DNA of 64,000 nucleotides from CAZTTG01 sp964615935 (GCA_964615935.1 CAZTTG010000018.1:1-64000); one strand, 5' to 3'. Counted from the stretch's first letter, positions 45,936-55,926 are shown. Program-made: numbers and translations. Notes: generated by a model not told the origin, from the letters alone.

Positions 45936-48419
45936 ATGGGAACGAAGTCGACTCCGTGTCGTCGCAGGCCCTCGTTCGGCCGCGCCTTCGCGGTCCTCCT
46001 CGCCCTGGGATCCCTCCCCTCCGCCCAGGAGAGGGAGTCCCGGCCCCTGCCGGCACCCGCCCGGGGGTTCCTCAGCGCGCAGCCCGCGACGACCTGGGAG
46101 GAGGGACTGATCTGCGGCAACGGCACCCTCGGCGCCAATGTCCTCAGCCGCCCCCTGGACGAGACCATCGTCTTCACCCACGAGCGTCTGTTCCTGCCCA
46201 CGGGATCCCCGCTGCCGCCCCCGCTCCTCGGTCCGCGCCTGTTCGAGATCCGCCGCCTGATCGACCGGGGCCTGTACCGCCAGGCGACGCACCTCGCCTT
46301 CGAGCTCTCGGAACAGGAGAGCTTCATGTACCCCGATCCCTTCGTCCCCGCCTTCGACCTGAGCATCCGGAGCGAGGCTCGGGGGGAGGTCACGGACTAC
46401 CTGCGCGCCGTCGACTTCCAGACCGGCGAGGCGACCGTGCACTGGGCCGACGACCGGGGGGTCTTCGAGCGCCGCCTCTTCGTCTCTCGCGCGGACGGGG
46501 TGGCGGTCCTGTCGATGAGCGGGCCGCGGGCGGGCGCCCTCGACTGCCGGCTGGAGCTCCGGCCGCGGCAGCCGAGCCCGCAGCTGGATCCGAAGCTGAT
46601 CGAGCGCTCGCAGCGGGTGTTCGAGAGCCGCATCGCCGACATCGAGAGCGCGGCCGACGCGCCCACCCTGACGTGGCGCAACGGCTTCACCGACGCGTAT
46701 CCGGGCAGCATCCAGGTGCTGGAGGGCGTGGTGCACGTCGCGGCCGAGGGGGGCGCCACGACCGCGAGCGGCAATGCGCTGCGGATCGAGGGGGCGGACC
46801 GCGTGCTGGTGTTCGTCGACATCGGCTTGGTCCACGACCCGGAGCACACGCGCCTGGAGGCCATGAAGGAGCGGCTGGCCGCGCTGCCCCGCGACTTCGA
46901 GGCGCTGCGGGATCGCCACGCCCTCCGGCACGGCGCGATGTTCGACCGGATGCGCCTCGATCTGGGCGGTGGGGCGGACCACGGCCTGACCACCGAGGAG
47001 CTCCTGGCCCGGACGACGGCCGACCACCTCGACCGCACGCTCATCGAGAAGGAGTTCGACGCCGCCCGCTACAACATCATCTCGTGCACCGGCGAGCTGC
47101 CTCCGACCCTGCAGGGCGTCTGGGGCGGGACGTACAGTCCCGGCTGGGCCAGCGACTTCACCCACAACGGCAACGTGCCCTCCGCCCTCGCGAGCATGCT
47201 GATGGGCAACATGCCGGAGTTGATGCTGGCGTACACCTCGTACATCGAGTCGATCGTTCCCTACATGGAGATCAACGCCGACCGCATCTTCGGGGCGCGC
47301 GGCGTCGTGCTCCCCTCGCGGTCGACGACCAACGGCTTCAACAACTCCTTCGCCCCCGAGTTCGCGGGCGCGTTCTGGGTGGGCGGCGCGGCGTGGGCGG
47401 CGCACTTCTTCTACGACTACTACCAGTACACCGGCGACCGCGAGTTCCTCTCCGATCACGCCCTGCCGTTCATGGAGAAGGCGTGCCTGTTCTTCGAGGA
47501 CTACCTGTACGAGGGGTCGGACGGCAAGTACGTCTTCTCCCCGACGCAATCCCCCGAGAACACGCCGGGGAACACGCGATCCCAGGGCTCGTTCAACGCC
47601 ACCATGGCCGTCGCGGCGGCCCGTGAGCTCCTGCAGAACACCGTCGCCGCGTCCCGGGTGCTGGGCCGGAACCGGGAGCGGATTCCGCGCTGGGAGACGA
47701 TGCTCGGGAAGCTGCCGGACTACATGATCTCCGAGGAGGGCGTCGTCAAGGAGTGGCTGACCCCCGCCCTGACCGATCGGCTCAGCCACCGGCACACCTC
47801 CCAGCTCTACGCGCTGTACGACGGCCTGCCGGAGGAGATAGCCCGCGACCCGGAGCTGCAGGCCGCCTTCCGGCGGATCATCGAGATCAAGCTCGACACG
47901 CACTGGAAGGAGAGCTCGGGCTTCATGTCCTTCGGCCTGGTGCAGCTGGGACAGGCCGCCACCAGTCTGGGGGAGGGGGAGCTGGCCTACCGCTGCCTGG
48001 TGCACCTGGTCAACCGCTACTGGCTCTCCAACCTGGCGTCCATGCACAACCACAAGTCGCTGTTCAACATGGACATCAGCGGCGGCATGCCGGCGGTCAT
48101 CATCAAGATGCTGGTGGCCTCGGTGCCCGGCCGGATCGTCCTCCTGCCCGCCCTGCCCGCGGCGTGGCCCGCGGGGACGATCGAGGGGGTGCTGTGCCGC
48201 GGTCAGGTGGAGGTCGAGCGGCTGCGCTGGGCCGAGGATGGGCTGGTGGTGACCCTCGTCTCGGCGGTGTCCCAGACCATCGCACTGGAGACACCCTTCG
48301 CGATGGGGGAGGTCGAGGTGACGGCTGGCGAGGGCGTGCTGCGCGGCACCGGTCTCGAGAACCGGCGCCGGCTCTCGCTCCCCGGAGGGCGGGCCGTCAC
48401 GGTGGAGATCCAGCGATGA
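45936..48419 (+). CDS. GH95-like glycoside hydrolase (alpha-L-fucosidase/galactosidase family)
   Basis: An 827-residue secreted protein (signal A-V-L-L-A-L-G-S-L-P-S-A). The order of parts fits GH95: an N-terminal beta-domain entered by G-N-G-T-L-G-A-N-V, H-E-R-L-F-L-P, then an (alpha/alpha)6 barrel with G-I-S-C-T-type Y-N-I-I-S-C-T-G, L-Q-G-V-W-G-G-T-Y-S-P-G-W, F-T-H-N-G-N-V and H-R-H-T-S-Q-L-Y, and a C-terminal beta part with P-A-L-P-A-A-W. GH95 enzymes remove L-fucose or L-galactose from plant, algal or animal glycans by inversion. A sulfatase gene ends nine bases away on the other strand. Desulfation plus defucosylation suggests sulfated fucan use. Confidence 0.8.
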   Translation: MGTKSTPCRRRPSFGRAFAVLLALGSLPSAQERESRPLPAPARGFLSAQPATTWEEGLICGNGTLGANVLSRPLDETIVFTHERLFLPTGSPLPPPLLGPRLFEIRRLIDRGLYRQATHLAFELSEQESFMYPDPFVPAFDLSIRSEARGEVTDYLRAVDFQTGEATVHWADDRGVFERRLFVSRADGVAVLSMSGPRAGALDCRLELRPRQPSPQLDPKLIERSQRVFESRIADIESAADAPTLTWRNGFTDAYPGSIQVLEGVVHVAAEGGATTASGNALRIEGADRVLVFVDIGLVHDPEHTRLEAMKERLAALPRDFEALRDRHALRHGAMFDRMRLDLGGGADHGLTTEELLARTTADHLDRTLIEKEFDAARYNIISCTGELPPTLQGVWGGTYSPGWASDFTHNGNVPSALASMLMGNMPELMLAYTSYIESIVPYMEINADRIFGARGVVLPSRSTTNGFNNSFAPEFAGAFWVGGAAWAAHFFYDYYQYTGDREFLSDHALPFMEKACLFFEDYLYEGSDGKYVFSPTQSPENTPGNTRSQGSFNATMAVAAARELLQNTVAASRVLGRNRERIPRWETMLGKLPDYMISEEGVVKEWLTPALTDRLSHRHTSQLYALYDGLPEEIARDPELQAAFRRIIEIKLDTHWKESSGFMSFGLVQLGQAATSLGEGELAYRCLVHLVNRYWLSNLASMHNHKSLFNMDISGGMPAVIIKMLVASVPGRIVLLPALPAAWPAGTIEGVLCRGQVEVERLRWAEDGLVVTLVSAVSQTIALETPFAMGEVEVTAGEGVLRGTGLENRRRLSLPGGRAVTVEIQR

Positions 48420-48427
48420 CGCGCTGG

Positions 48428-49951
48428 CTACCGGGCCCTCCACTGCGGCCACACGGGGGCCTCGCTCTGGAGGTCGAGCCACTCCGCGGCCAGGGTGCGG
48501 GAGAGGACCTCCGTCCGCGACGGTAGGCGGCCCGCGAGGTCCTCGGTCTGACCCGGATCGCGCTCCAGATCGTAGAGCTCGTAGCGGACCGGGCGGGTCG
48601 TCTTGATCCAGTCCATCCAGGTCTGCTGGGGGGGCTTGGGCGCGAACCAGGCGACCAGGCTTTCCTGACCGACCCGCATCGTCATGGGGGGCACGAAGCC
48701 GTACTCGTGCACCGGGAAGCTCCAGCAAACCGGACGGCGGCGCGCCCGCCGGGACCCGTCGAGGGCGGACACGACGCTCTCGCCGTCGATGGTGCGGTCG
48801 GTGGGCGCGGCGATCCCCGCCAGCTCGCACAGGGTGGGCAGGAGGTCGGTCCCGTTGACGACGGACGGGCTCACCCCGCCGGCGGGCACGCGCCCGGGCC
48901 ACCGGATGATCCCGGGCACGCGGTGTCCACCCTCGAAGGTGAAGCGCTTCATCCCGCGCCACGGACCGGGCGACCCGAAGCAGCGATCGCGGAGGGGATC
49001 GTCCCACAGGCCCTGCGCCTCCAGGGAGTTGACGGGATACTCCGGTCCGTTGTCGCTGGTGAAGAGGATCAGCGTGTCCTCCCGCCCTCCGCCCTGGTCC
49101 ACCCCCGCCACCAGGCGCCCGAAGGCGGCGTCGAGCTGGCTGATCGTGCCGCGGTAGTACCGCTCGCTCCCGGTGAGCTCGTCGGGCCGCGGGACGCCGC
49201 CGTAGAGCACGTCCGCCTCCCGTGCCGCGCTCTCCGGATCGTCGTACATCGCGGCGTACTCCTCCGGCGGGGCGAGCGGCGTGTGGGGCTCGTGGCTGCA
49301 GACGAGCAGGAAGTACGGTCGGGCAGGATCCGGGCGGCGCGCGAGCCAGGCGAGGGCCTCGTCCACGATGACGTCGCAGTACCAGCCCTCCACCTCGCCG
49401 ACCGGCTCCCCGTTGCGGACGAACTTCCCGGGACTCTCGGGTCCGTCGAAGGCGTTGAGGGTGGTGGCGAACCAGTGGTCGAAGCCATGGTCGCCGGGCG
49501 TGGGCTGTCCCAGCTCGGGGCGATCGATGTCGGTCAGGTGCCACTTGCCGACGAAGCACGTGTCGTAGCCCGCCTGCCGCAGGAGGGTGGCGACGGTCAC
49601 CTCCTCCCGGCGAAGGTGCGCGCCTCCGCCGAGGATGTAGTAGAAGCCCAGGCGATAGGGATGGCGTCCGGTCAGGAGCGACGCCCGCGACGGCGAGCAG
49701 ACGGTGCCGGCCGAATGGAAGTCGGTGAAGCGGAGGCCCTCCGCGGCGAGCCGGTCGATGTGCGGCGTGCGGTGCACGGGATGCCCGTAGCAGCCGGGGT
49801 CTCCCCAGCCCATGTCGTCGGCCAGGAACACCAGGACGTCGGGCGGCCGATGGCGCTCCGGTTCGGGCCCGAGCCCGCAGCCCGCCGCGAGCGGCAGGCC
49901 GAGCATCGCGGCGGCCCCAATCCACCTCGATCGTCTCGTGCTGCTCGCCAC
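48428..49951 (-). CDS. Lipoprotein sulfatase (C-S-P-S-R type)
   Basis: A 507-residue sulfatase. The lipoprotein signal is L-A-A-G-C; metal-site residues D-D appear in F-L-A-D-D-M-G-W-G-D; the formylglycine motif is C85-S-P-S-R-A-S-L-L-T-G. F-V-G-K-W-H-L near 126 and F-T-S-D-N-G-P-E complete the active site. The family cleaves sulfate esters from sugars; relatives include arylsulfatase A and N-acetylgalactosamine-6-sulfatase. The gene is tail-to-tail with the GH95-like gene and divergent from the SASA esterase, about 150 bases apart. Confidence 0.9.
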   Translation of the reverse strand: MASSTRRSRWIGAAAMLGLPLAAGCGLGPEPERHRPPDVLVFLADDMGWGDPGCYGHPVHRTPHIDRLAAEGLRFTDFHSAGTVCSPSRASLLTGRHPYRLGFYYILGGGAHLRREEVTVATLLRQAGYDTCFVGKWHLTDIDRPELGQPTPGDHGFDHWFATTLNAFDGPESPGKFVRNGEPVGEVEGWYCDVIVDEALAWLARRPDPARPYFLLVCSHEPHTPLAPPEEYAAMYDDPESAAREADVLYGGVPRPDELTGSERYYRGTISQLDAAFGRLVAGVDQGGGREDTLILFTSDNGPEYPVNSLEAQGLWDDPLRDRCFGSPGPWRGMKRFTFEGGHRVPGIIRWPGRVPAGGVSPSVVNGTDLLPTLCELAGIAAPTDRTIDGESVVSALDGSRRARRRPVCWSFPVHEYGFVPPMTMRVGQESLVAWFAPKPPQQTWMDWIKTTRPVRYELYDLERDPGQTEDLAGRLPSRTEVLSRTLAAEWLDLQSEAPVWPQWRAR

Positions 49952-50104
49952 TCTCCTCGCCTCCTGGAGCTTCCCCGCCTGGATCGCCTCGGCGATCGCG
50001 GCCGGTCCTTCCGGCGGGTGAGATCATAGGGGATTCGGAGGGCCTCCGCTCGCCGCGGCCTTGTCTCACTCCCTCCACTCCTGACCCGGGGGACCTGATC
50101 CCGT

Positions 50105-51760
50105 ATGCTCCCGGTCATGCGCAGAATCACCTCCCTCCTGCTCGGCCTCCTGTGTGGATGGGGAATCTCCTCGCCCGCGCGCGCAGCGAGCGAGCCCACC
50201 CGGGTGTTCATCTTCGCCGGCCAGTCCAACATGGTCGGTTCGGATTCCAGGGTCCGGGACATCGCGCGCTTCCCCCCCTTCGTCGGTCTGGAGGACCCCC
50301 AGAAGCGGGTGAAGTTCTCCTACTGCATCGGGCGCGAGAACAAGCTGCGCTCCGACGGCTGGGTGGAGCTTCAACCGGTGAGGGGGGTGGTGGGTCCCGA
50401 GTTGAGCTTCGCCCGGAAGCTCACCGAACGCACCAAGGCCCCCATCGCGATCATCAAGTGCGCGGCCGGCGGGACCCACCTGGGGGGCGACTGGAACCCC
50501 GACGAGCCCAGCGGTTTCGAGATGTATCCCCTGGCCCTGGAGCTGATCCGCTCCTCCCTCGCGGCCCTGGAGAGGAAGCGCATCGACTACCGCCTGGAGG
50601 GCTTCATGTGGCACCAGGGCGAGAACGACATGTTCGAGGAGTCCTACCTGCGCGACTACGGGAAGAACCTGGCCAACTTCGTGGCCCGGGTGCGCCGCGA
50701 CCTGGATGCCCCGGAGCTGCCCTTCTTCATCGGTGAGCTCTGCACGAAGACCATCTGGGGCATGGACCTGCGCCCTCGCATGCACGCCATAAGCCAGGGG
50801 CAGAGGCAGGTCACCCGCGCGGACCCCCTGGCGTTCTACGTGTCCACCTCCCACGTCGGCGTGGAGATCGGCGGCGGTGTCGGCCTGCACTACCACTACG
50901 GGACGTTGGGCCAGCTCGAGCACGGCATCAACTACGCCGACGCCTACCTGGCGACCCTCGGGCTCGCGGATGAGCCCGCACCCGCGCTCCGCAGCTGGCC
51001 CTACCCCGAGGGGGGGCCGATCCGGCTCTTCGTCCTGGCCGGCCATCGCAACATGGAGGGCGAGCGGGCCTTCGTGAAGGAGCTCGAGTCCCTGCGCGGT
51101 GGGCGGCGCCTCCTCGAGGACGACGACGAGATCCCCTACAGGTACAGCGTGGGGGGCGGGTACAGGACCTCGAGCTCCTGGGAGCCCCTGGGCCCGAGGG
51201 GTCCCTACGACACCTTCGGGCCCGAGCTCAGCTTCGGCCGGACGCTGTCGAAGAAGAGCCGGGGTCCGATCGCCATCGCCAAGTTCACCCATTCGGGCTC
51301 CCAGATCATCGACTGGACGCCGGAAGGCAGCGAGGCCGAGTCGCGCAACCTCTACCCGGACTTCATCGCCTTCGTCCAGGCGGCCATCGCCGACTTGAGC
51401 GAGAGGGGGCACCTGGTCGACCTGGCCGGCGTCTTCTACCACGTCGGGGAGAACGACATGTCCTTCGCCCCCTACCGCCGGGGCGCCCCGGAGAGGATCC
51501 AGTCGATCGTTCGCCAGAGCCGGGAGGATCTGGGTCTTCCAGGGCTGCGCTGGTTCGTCAGCCAGCAGCCCCCCACGGACGACGAGAGCGTCAACGGGAT
51601 CGACGTCACGGCGGAGCTGGAGCGGGTAGCCGCGGAGGACGAGCACCTCATCCACATCAGGGCCTTCGACCTGCCCGAGCAGGAGAAGATGCTGGTACTG
51701 GACACCCGAGCCGTCGTGAAGCTGGGCGAGCTGATCGCGCAGGCCTACCTGGAGCTCTAG
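50105..51760 (+). CDS. Double sialate-O-acetylesterase (SASA) domain protein; second domain degenerate
   Basis: A signal peptide (S-L-L-L-G-L-L-C-G-W-G-I) precedes two tandem SASA-like SGNH-hydrolase domains in 551 residues. The first has the complete triad region: F-A-G-Q-S41-N-M, G-G-T-H-L, and W-H-Q-G-E-N-D. The second starts near 313 with L-A-G-H-R-N-M, so the nucleophilic Ser is Arg, and has Y-H-V-G-E-N-D. One active and one dead copy are likely; the second may bind substrate. The enzyme removes O-acetyl groups from carbohydrate. ATG 50117 is an alternative start. It fits the glycan-degrading surroundings. Confidence 0.85.
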   Translation: MLPVMRRITSLLLGLLCGWGISSPARAASEPTRVFIFAGQSNMVGSDSRVRDIARFPPFVGLEDPQKRVKFSYCIGRENKLRSDGWVELQPVRGVVGPELSFARKLTERTKAPIAIIKCAAGGTHLGGDWNPDEPSGFEMYPLALELIRSSLAALERKRIDYRLEGFMWHQGENDMFEESYLRDYGKNLANFVARVRRDLDAPELPFFIGELCTKTIWGMDLRPRMHAISQGQRQVTRADPLAFYVSTSHVGVEIGGGVGLHYHYGTLGQLEHGINYADAYLATLGLADEPAPALRSWPYPEGGPIRLFVLAGHRNMEGERAFVKELESLRGGRRLLEDDDEIPYRYSVGGGYRTSSSWEPLGPRGPYDTFGPELSFGRTLSKKSRGPIAIAKFTHSGSQIIDWTPEGSEAESRNLYPDFIAFVQAAIADLSERGHLVDLAGVFYHVGENDMSFAPYRRGAPERIQSIVRQSREDLGLPGLRWFVSQQPPTDDESVNGIDVTAELERVAAEDEHLIHIRAFDLPEQEKMLVLDTRAVVKLGELIAQAYLEL

Positions 51761-51827
51761 TGGCATGCCGAGGCCGGCGAGCTCAGGACCCGTACCGTCC
51801 GGACTGACAGGGAAGCAAGGTGCCATC

Positions 51828-54248
51828 ATGATCGCAGGGAAGCTGCTTCGTATCTGCGGCAGGGCCTCGGCGGTCCTGGCCCTCTTCGCCGCGGCGGCGC
51901 CGGCGGCCGGGGCCTCTCCACAGACGACCGGGCCGGACCTGACCCGGGGAGACGGCATCCCGCCGGGCGCGGACCACGACTGGACGCTCGGGTCCACCGG
52001 AGCCCGCGGGTGGATCTTCAGCGACAAGATGGTCACCACGGACGCGCGACAGATCGCGATCACCCAGGTGGCGGCGGGCTCCCCTGCCGACGGGGTTCTC
52101 GCCGTAGGCGACGTGATCCTCGGTGTCAGCGGCCAGCCATTCTCGCGAGACCCGCGTGGCGAGCTGGGCGAGGCTCTCACCGCGGCCGAGTCGGAGCGGG
52201 GTGGCGGGAAGCTGTCCCTGATCCGCTGGCGGGCCGGGAGGAGCGGCGACGTCGCCCTGAAGCTGCCCGTGCTCGGCACCTACAGCGCGACCGCCCCCTA
52301 CGATTGCCCCAAGTCGGAGCGCATTCTGGAGCGCGGTTGCGAGGCGCTGGCGAAGCGGGTCGCGGACCCGTCCTACCGGCAGAACCCGATCACGCGTTCC
52401 CTGAACGCCCTGGCCCTGCTCGCCAGCGGCGAGCCCGAGTACGTCCGGCTGGTTCGCAAGGAGGCCCAGTGGGCGGCGGAGTTCTCGGCCGACAGCTTCC
52501 AGACCTGGTACTACGGCTACGTCATCATGCTGCTGGCGGAGTACGTGATGGCGACCGGCGACGAGTCGGTCCTGCCGGGCTTGCGGCGACTGACGCTGGA
52601 GGCCGCCAGCGGGCAGAGCGTCGTCGGCTCGTGGGGCCACCGCTTCGCGCAGGCTGACGGGCGACTCGGTGGCTACGGGATGATGAACTCGCCGGGGCTG
52701 CCGCTGACCACCTCGCTGGTGCTGGCCCGCGCCGCGGGGGTGCGCGATCCGGCGGTGGACCGCGCCATCGAGCGCAGCGCCCGCCTCCTGCGGTTCTACA
52801 TCGGCAAGGGGGCGATCCCCTACGGCGACCACCGCCCGTGGATCGAGACCCACGAGGACAACGGGAAGTGCGGAATGGCCGCCGTCCTGTTCAACCTGCT
52901 CGGCGAGGCACAGGGGGCGGAGTTCTTCTCCCGGATGAGCGTCGCATCCCACGGAGCCGAGCGTGACACCGGCCACACCGGGAACTTCTTCAACGTCCTG
53001 TGGGCGCTGCCGGGCGTGGCTCAGTCGGGCCCCCGCGCCACGGGGGCCTGGATGCGGGAGTTCGGCGCCTGGTACTTCGACCTGGCGCGGCGCTGGGACG
53101 GGAGCTTCCTCCACCAGGGACCGCCCGGGACGAAGAAGGACAGCTACGCGGACTGGGACTGCAGCGGCGCCTATCTCCTGTCCTACGCCCTGCCGCTCCG
53201 GAAGATCCACCTGACCGGCAAGGGAGGGAGCGCCGTCCCCCAGCTGGACGCGGCCGTCGCCGGGTCCCTGATCCTCGACGGGCGCGGCTGGAACAACAAG
53301 GACCGCAACAGCTACTACGACGAGCTGGGCGAGGACGAGCTCGTGAGCCGCCTCGGCAGCTGGTCGCCGGTCGTGAGGGAGCGGGCGGCGATGGCCCTGG
53401 GCCGCGGGCCGGGCGACGTCACTGCCCGGTTGATCGGCCTGCTGGGCGCGGCGGACATCCACACCCGCTACGGAGCGTGTCAGGCGCTCGAGATGCAGCG
53501 CCAGCGCGGCGCAGGAGCCGTTCCGACCCTGCTCGAGGCGTTCCACTCCGACGACCTGTGGCTGCGCATCCTGGCCGCGGAGGCGCTGGCCGGGATCGGG
53601 GAGCCGGCCGGGGCGGCCGTTCCGCAGCTGCTCGTCAGGCTCACGGAGGGTGATCCCGACAGCGACCCTCGGGGCATGGAGCAGCGCTACGTGTCCTTCG
53701 CCCTCTTCGGCAGGCGGGGCGGCCTGATCGGTCGTTCGCTCGAAGGCGTCGACCGCGAGCTGCTCGCGCAGGCCGTCCGCGCGGGCCTCCTGAATCAGGA
53801 CGGCCGCGCGCGTGGCAGCCTCGGCAGCGTGTACCTGAACCTCACCTTCGACGAGATCGAGCCGCTGCTGCCCGCCATCCGGCGGGCGATCATCGAGCCC
53901 GCCCCGAGCGGGATCATGTTCGCTGACAGCATCCGCACGAGCGGTCTGGAGCTCTTCGCCAGATACCGAATCGACGAAGGGGTCGTGCTGCTCGTCGACT
54001 ACTCCCGCGATCAGAAGAAGCACGGCAGTGAGAAGCGCATCGTGAAGATCATGGAGATGCTCGAGAGCTACGGGATGCACGGCCAGCGCGTCATCCCGCA
54101 ACTGGAGGCCGTCGCAGACTACTTCGAGGGTGGGGAGGAGGACTTCCCGCGGCACCTGAGCCTCGGGAAGGCGAAGCTGGTGAGGGAGACCATCGCGAGG
54201 ATCGAGGCCTCGGAGGACGAGCCCGAGCTGATTCGCCTCGAGCGGTGA
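51828..54248 (+). CDS. DUF6288-like protein: PDZ domain, helical barrel, HEAT repeats
   Basis: An 806-residue secreted protein (signal A-V-L-A-L-F-A-A-A-A-P-A-A-G-A). Residues ~45-155 are a PDZ-like domain (G-W-I-F, I-T-Q-V-A-A-G-S-P-A-D-G-V-L, V-G-D-V-I-L-G-V-S-G). Residues ~165-490 form an alpha-helical region with W-Y-Y-G-Y and H-T-G-N-F-F-N (toroid-like), and ~515-790 contain HEAT-like helical repeats (A-L-A-G-I-G-E-P-A-G-A-A-V-P). The layout matches DUF6288 proteins common in Planctomycetota. Their biochemical role is unknown to me. An ATG at 51828 begins the signal peptide. Confidence 0.7.
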   Translation: MIAGKLLRICGRASAVLALFAAAAPAAGASPQTTGPDLTRGDGIPPGADHDWTLGSTGARGWIFSDKMVTTDARQIAITQVAAGSPADGVLAVGDVILGVSGQPFSRDPRGELGEALTAAESERGGGKLSLIRWRAGRSGDVALKLPVLGTYSATAPYDCPKSERILERGCEALAKRVADPSYRQNPITRSLNALALLASGEPEYVRLVRKEAQWAAEFSADSFQTWYYGYVIMLLAEYVMATGDESVLPGLRRLTLEAASGQSVVGSWGHRFAQADGRLGGYGMMNSPGLPLTTSLVLARAAGVRDPAVDRAIERSARLLRFYIGKGAIPYGDHRPWIETHEDNGKCGMAAVLFNLLGEAQGAEFFSRMSVASHGAERDTGHTGNFFNVLWALPGVAQSGPRATGAWMREFGAWYFDLARRWDGSFLHQGPPGTKKDSYADWDCSGAYLLSYALPLRKIHLTGKGGSAVPQLDAAVAGSLILDGRGWNNKDRNSYYDELGEDELVSRLGSWSPVVRERAAMALGRGPGDVTARLIGLLGAADIHTRYGACQALEMQRQRGAGAVPTLLEAFHSDDLWLRILAAEALAGIGEPAGAAVPQLLVRLTEGDPDSDPRGMEQRYVSFALFGRRGGLIGRSLEGVDRELLAQAVRAGLLNQDGRARGSLGSVYLNLTFDEIEPLLPAIRRAIIEPAPSGIMFADSIRTSGLELFARYRIDEGVVLLVDYSRDQKKHGSEKRIVKIMEMLESYGMHGQRVIPQLEAVADYFEGGEEDFPRHLSLGKAKLVRETIARIEASEDEPELIRLER

Positions 54249-54908
54249 GGTGCCGGCTCGGGGAGCACGTGCCGCCGAACCCGCCCGGCCGTATCGGCGC
54301 CGCGGATCCCGTGGTAGGCTGCCGGGCGCATCGGGACGCGATGGGGATCTCCATGAGGTGGACATGCTGAGTCTCGCGCTGCGCCTGAGCTTCGCAGGGC
54401 TCAGCTCCGCGCGGCTCCCCCGAAGAACGAACCGAAACGCAACGACCTAAGTCCCGTGTCCACAAGAACGGGGGAGGGCCAATGAGAGTCTCCGGATGCG
54501 AAGCCGGAAGCGGAGGTTCGCAGAGGCCGATTCACCGAGGAGCACACCAGTTGCCCCCTGCCAGGGCCAGTGGCTCCCCGAGTCGCACGGAAAGGCGAAC
54601 TCCGGCCGAGAAAACGAATCGGCCTTCCCGGTATCGCCAGGGCGTGCTCTGCGTTCGCCAACCGCCGGCCTCGGTACCGAGCAGGACGGCAACTCGGACT
54701 CCCTCGGGGTCCGAACCCGACGCGGTTGCGAGCTCGCTGCTCTACCGGTTGACCGAGGTGGAGAGATGAAGTCCTGTCGGATTCCCGGTTCCGAGACGGC
54801 CGTGCGAGCAACACGAGTCTCGCAACGACGGTCTCATTCGGGTGCCGGGAGGCACATGAGGCGCCGTAGAATGTCACCGCTCCCAAACCCGAGCCCGTTG
54901 CAGGATTC
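54249..54908. repeat. Gene-free region with six palindromes
   Basis: About 660 bases without a supportable gene. It contains six perfect or near-perfect palindromes: 54385-54404 (CTGAGC/GCTCAG), 54497-54522 (TGCGAA outer stem, CCG inner stem), 54670-54681 (CTCGGTACCGAG), 54694-54714 (TCGGAC plus CCC), 54728-54737 (GCGAGCTCGC) and 54803-54824 (TGCGAG/CTCGCA). The codon pattern is lost and overall GC is lower than in the surroundings. An RNA-like fold or mobile remnant is possible; I identify no family. The last ~80 bases lead into the metallophosphatase. Confidence 0.5.
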
Positions 54909-55853
54909 TTGAGACCACGGTCGGCTGTCCTTTGCCTGCTCTTGCTGCTGGCCGCTCCGGCCTGCTTCACCCGCGATGCGCAGCACACCGAGCCCGTCCG
55001 CATCGTCGCCTTCGGGGATGTCCATGGAGACCTGGGAGCGACTCTGAGGGCCCTCCGCCTGGCCGGGGCGGTGGACGAATCCGGTCACTGGATCGGGGGG
55101 GCCCTGATGGTGGTGCAGACCGGGGACCAGGTCGATCGCGGCGACCAGGACCGGGCCATCCTCGAGCTGTTCGAGCGGCTGGCGCTCGAGGCCCGGGCTG
55201 CCGGAGGCGCCTTTCACTCCATCCTGGGCAATCACGAGCTGATGAATGTCGCCTCGGATCTGCGCTACGTCACGCCGGGCGGCTTCGCCGATTTCGAGGA
55301 TGCGGTGAGCATCGACCTCGAAGATCCCACTCTGGCGGCCCACGAGCCCCACCAGCGCGCACGGGTAGCGGCCTTCCGGCCGGGCGGGCCCTACGCGTTG
55401 CTGCTCGCGGGTCACGACGTCATCCTGGTCCTGAGAGGGAACGTGTTCGTCCACGGGGGCGTGCTTCCACACCACGTCGAGCAGGGCCTCGATCGCATCA
55501 ACGGCGAGACTCGGGCCTGGCTGAGGGGAGAGGGAGAGCGGCCCGAGATCCTCGTCAACGGCGACAGCCCGGTGTGGACGCGCCTGTACTCCCTGGACCC
55601 CGACGGGGATGCCTGCGATACCCTCCGGGAAGTACTGAGCCGCCTGGGCGCCGAGCGGATGATCGTGGGGCACACGGTTCAGGAGGGAGGAATCCGCAGC
55701 GCTTGCGACGGTCGCGTGTGGTGCATCGACGTGGGGATATCCCGCCACTACGGGGGACCCATCGAGGTGCTGCAGATCGAGGGAGGGCGGGTGAGCGTCC
55801 TGCGAGAGCCCGGGGGAGCCTCAGCAGAGCGTGGCCTCCGGACGCCGCGCTGA
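54909..55853 (+). CDS. Lipoprotein metallophosphoesterase (Ser/Thr phosphatase-like)
   Basis: A 314-residue calcineurin-like phosphoesterase starting at TTG with AGGA upstream. The lipoprotein signal is L-L-A-A-P-A-C. Metal-site motifs are present in order: F-G-D-V-H-G-D-L near 35, T-G-D-Q-V-D-R-G-D near 70, L-G-N-H-E near 108, V-H-G-G near 180, and V-G-H-T near 255. The arrangement resembles bacterial Shewanella-like PPP phosphatases, which hydrolyse phosphate monoesters using two metal ions. The location is envelope-facing. A strong hairpin follows 74 bases after the stop. Confidence 0.82.
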   Translation: MRPRSAVLCLLLLLAAPACFTRDAQHTEPVRIVAFGDVHGDLGATLRALRLAGAVDESGHWIGGALMVVQTGDQVDRGDQDRAILELFERLALEARAAGGAFHSILGNHELMNVASDLRYVTPGGFADFEDAVSIDLEDPTLAAHEPHQRARVAAFRPGGPYALLLAGHDVILVLRGNVFVHGGVLPHHVEQGLDRINGETRAWLRGEGERPEILVNGDSPVWTRLYSLDPDGDACDTLREVLSRLGAERMIVGHTVQEGGIRSACDGRVWCIDVGISRHYGGPIEVLQIEGGRVSVLREPGGASAERGLRTPR

Positions 55854-55926
55854 GTCGCTTGTACTCCTCTTGCGTCTGCACAGAACTCGCCGCGCAGCCT
55901 CCATTGATGTATCGAGGTGGCGAGTG

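Noticed and set aside
54690..54770. tRNA-like pattern on the minus strand (T-arm-like TCGGG stem with TTCGGAC loop, D-arm-like GGTAGAGC)
   Set aside because: The T loop lacks the conserved A58, no acceptor stem pairs, and no 5-bp anticodon stem forms. It is one of several palindromes here.
54401..55003. 200-codon minus-strand frame across the palindrome region
   Set aside because: No start context, basic low-complexity product, and it overlaps the signal peptide of the metallophosphatase.
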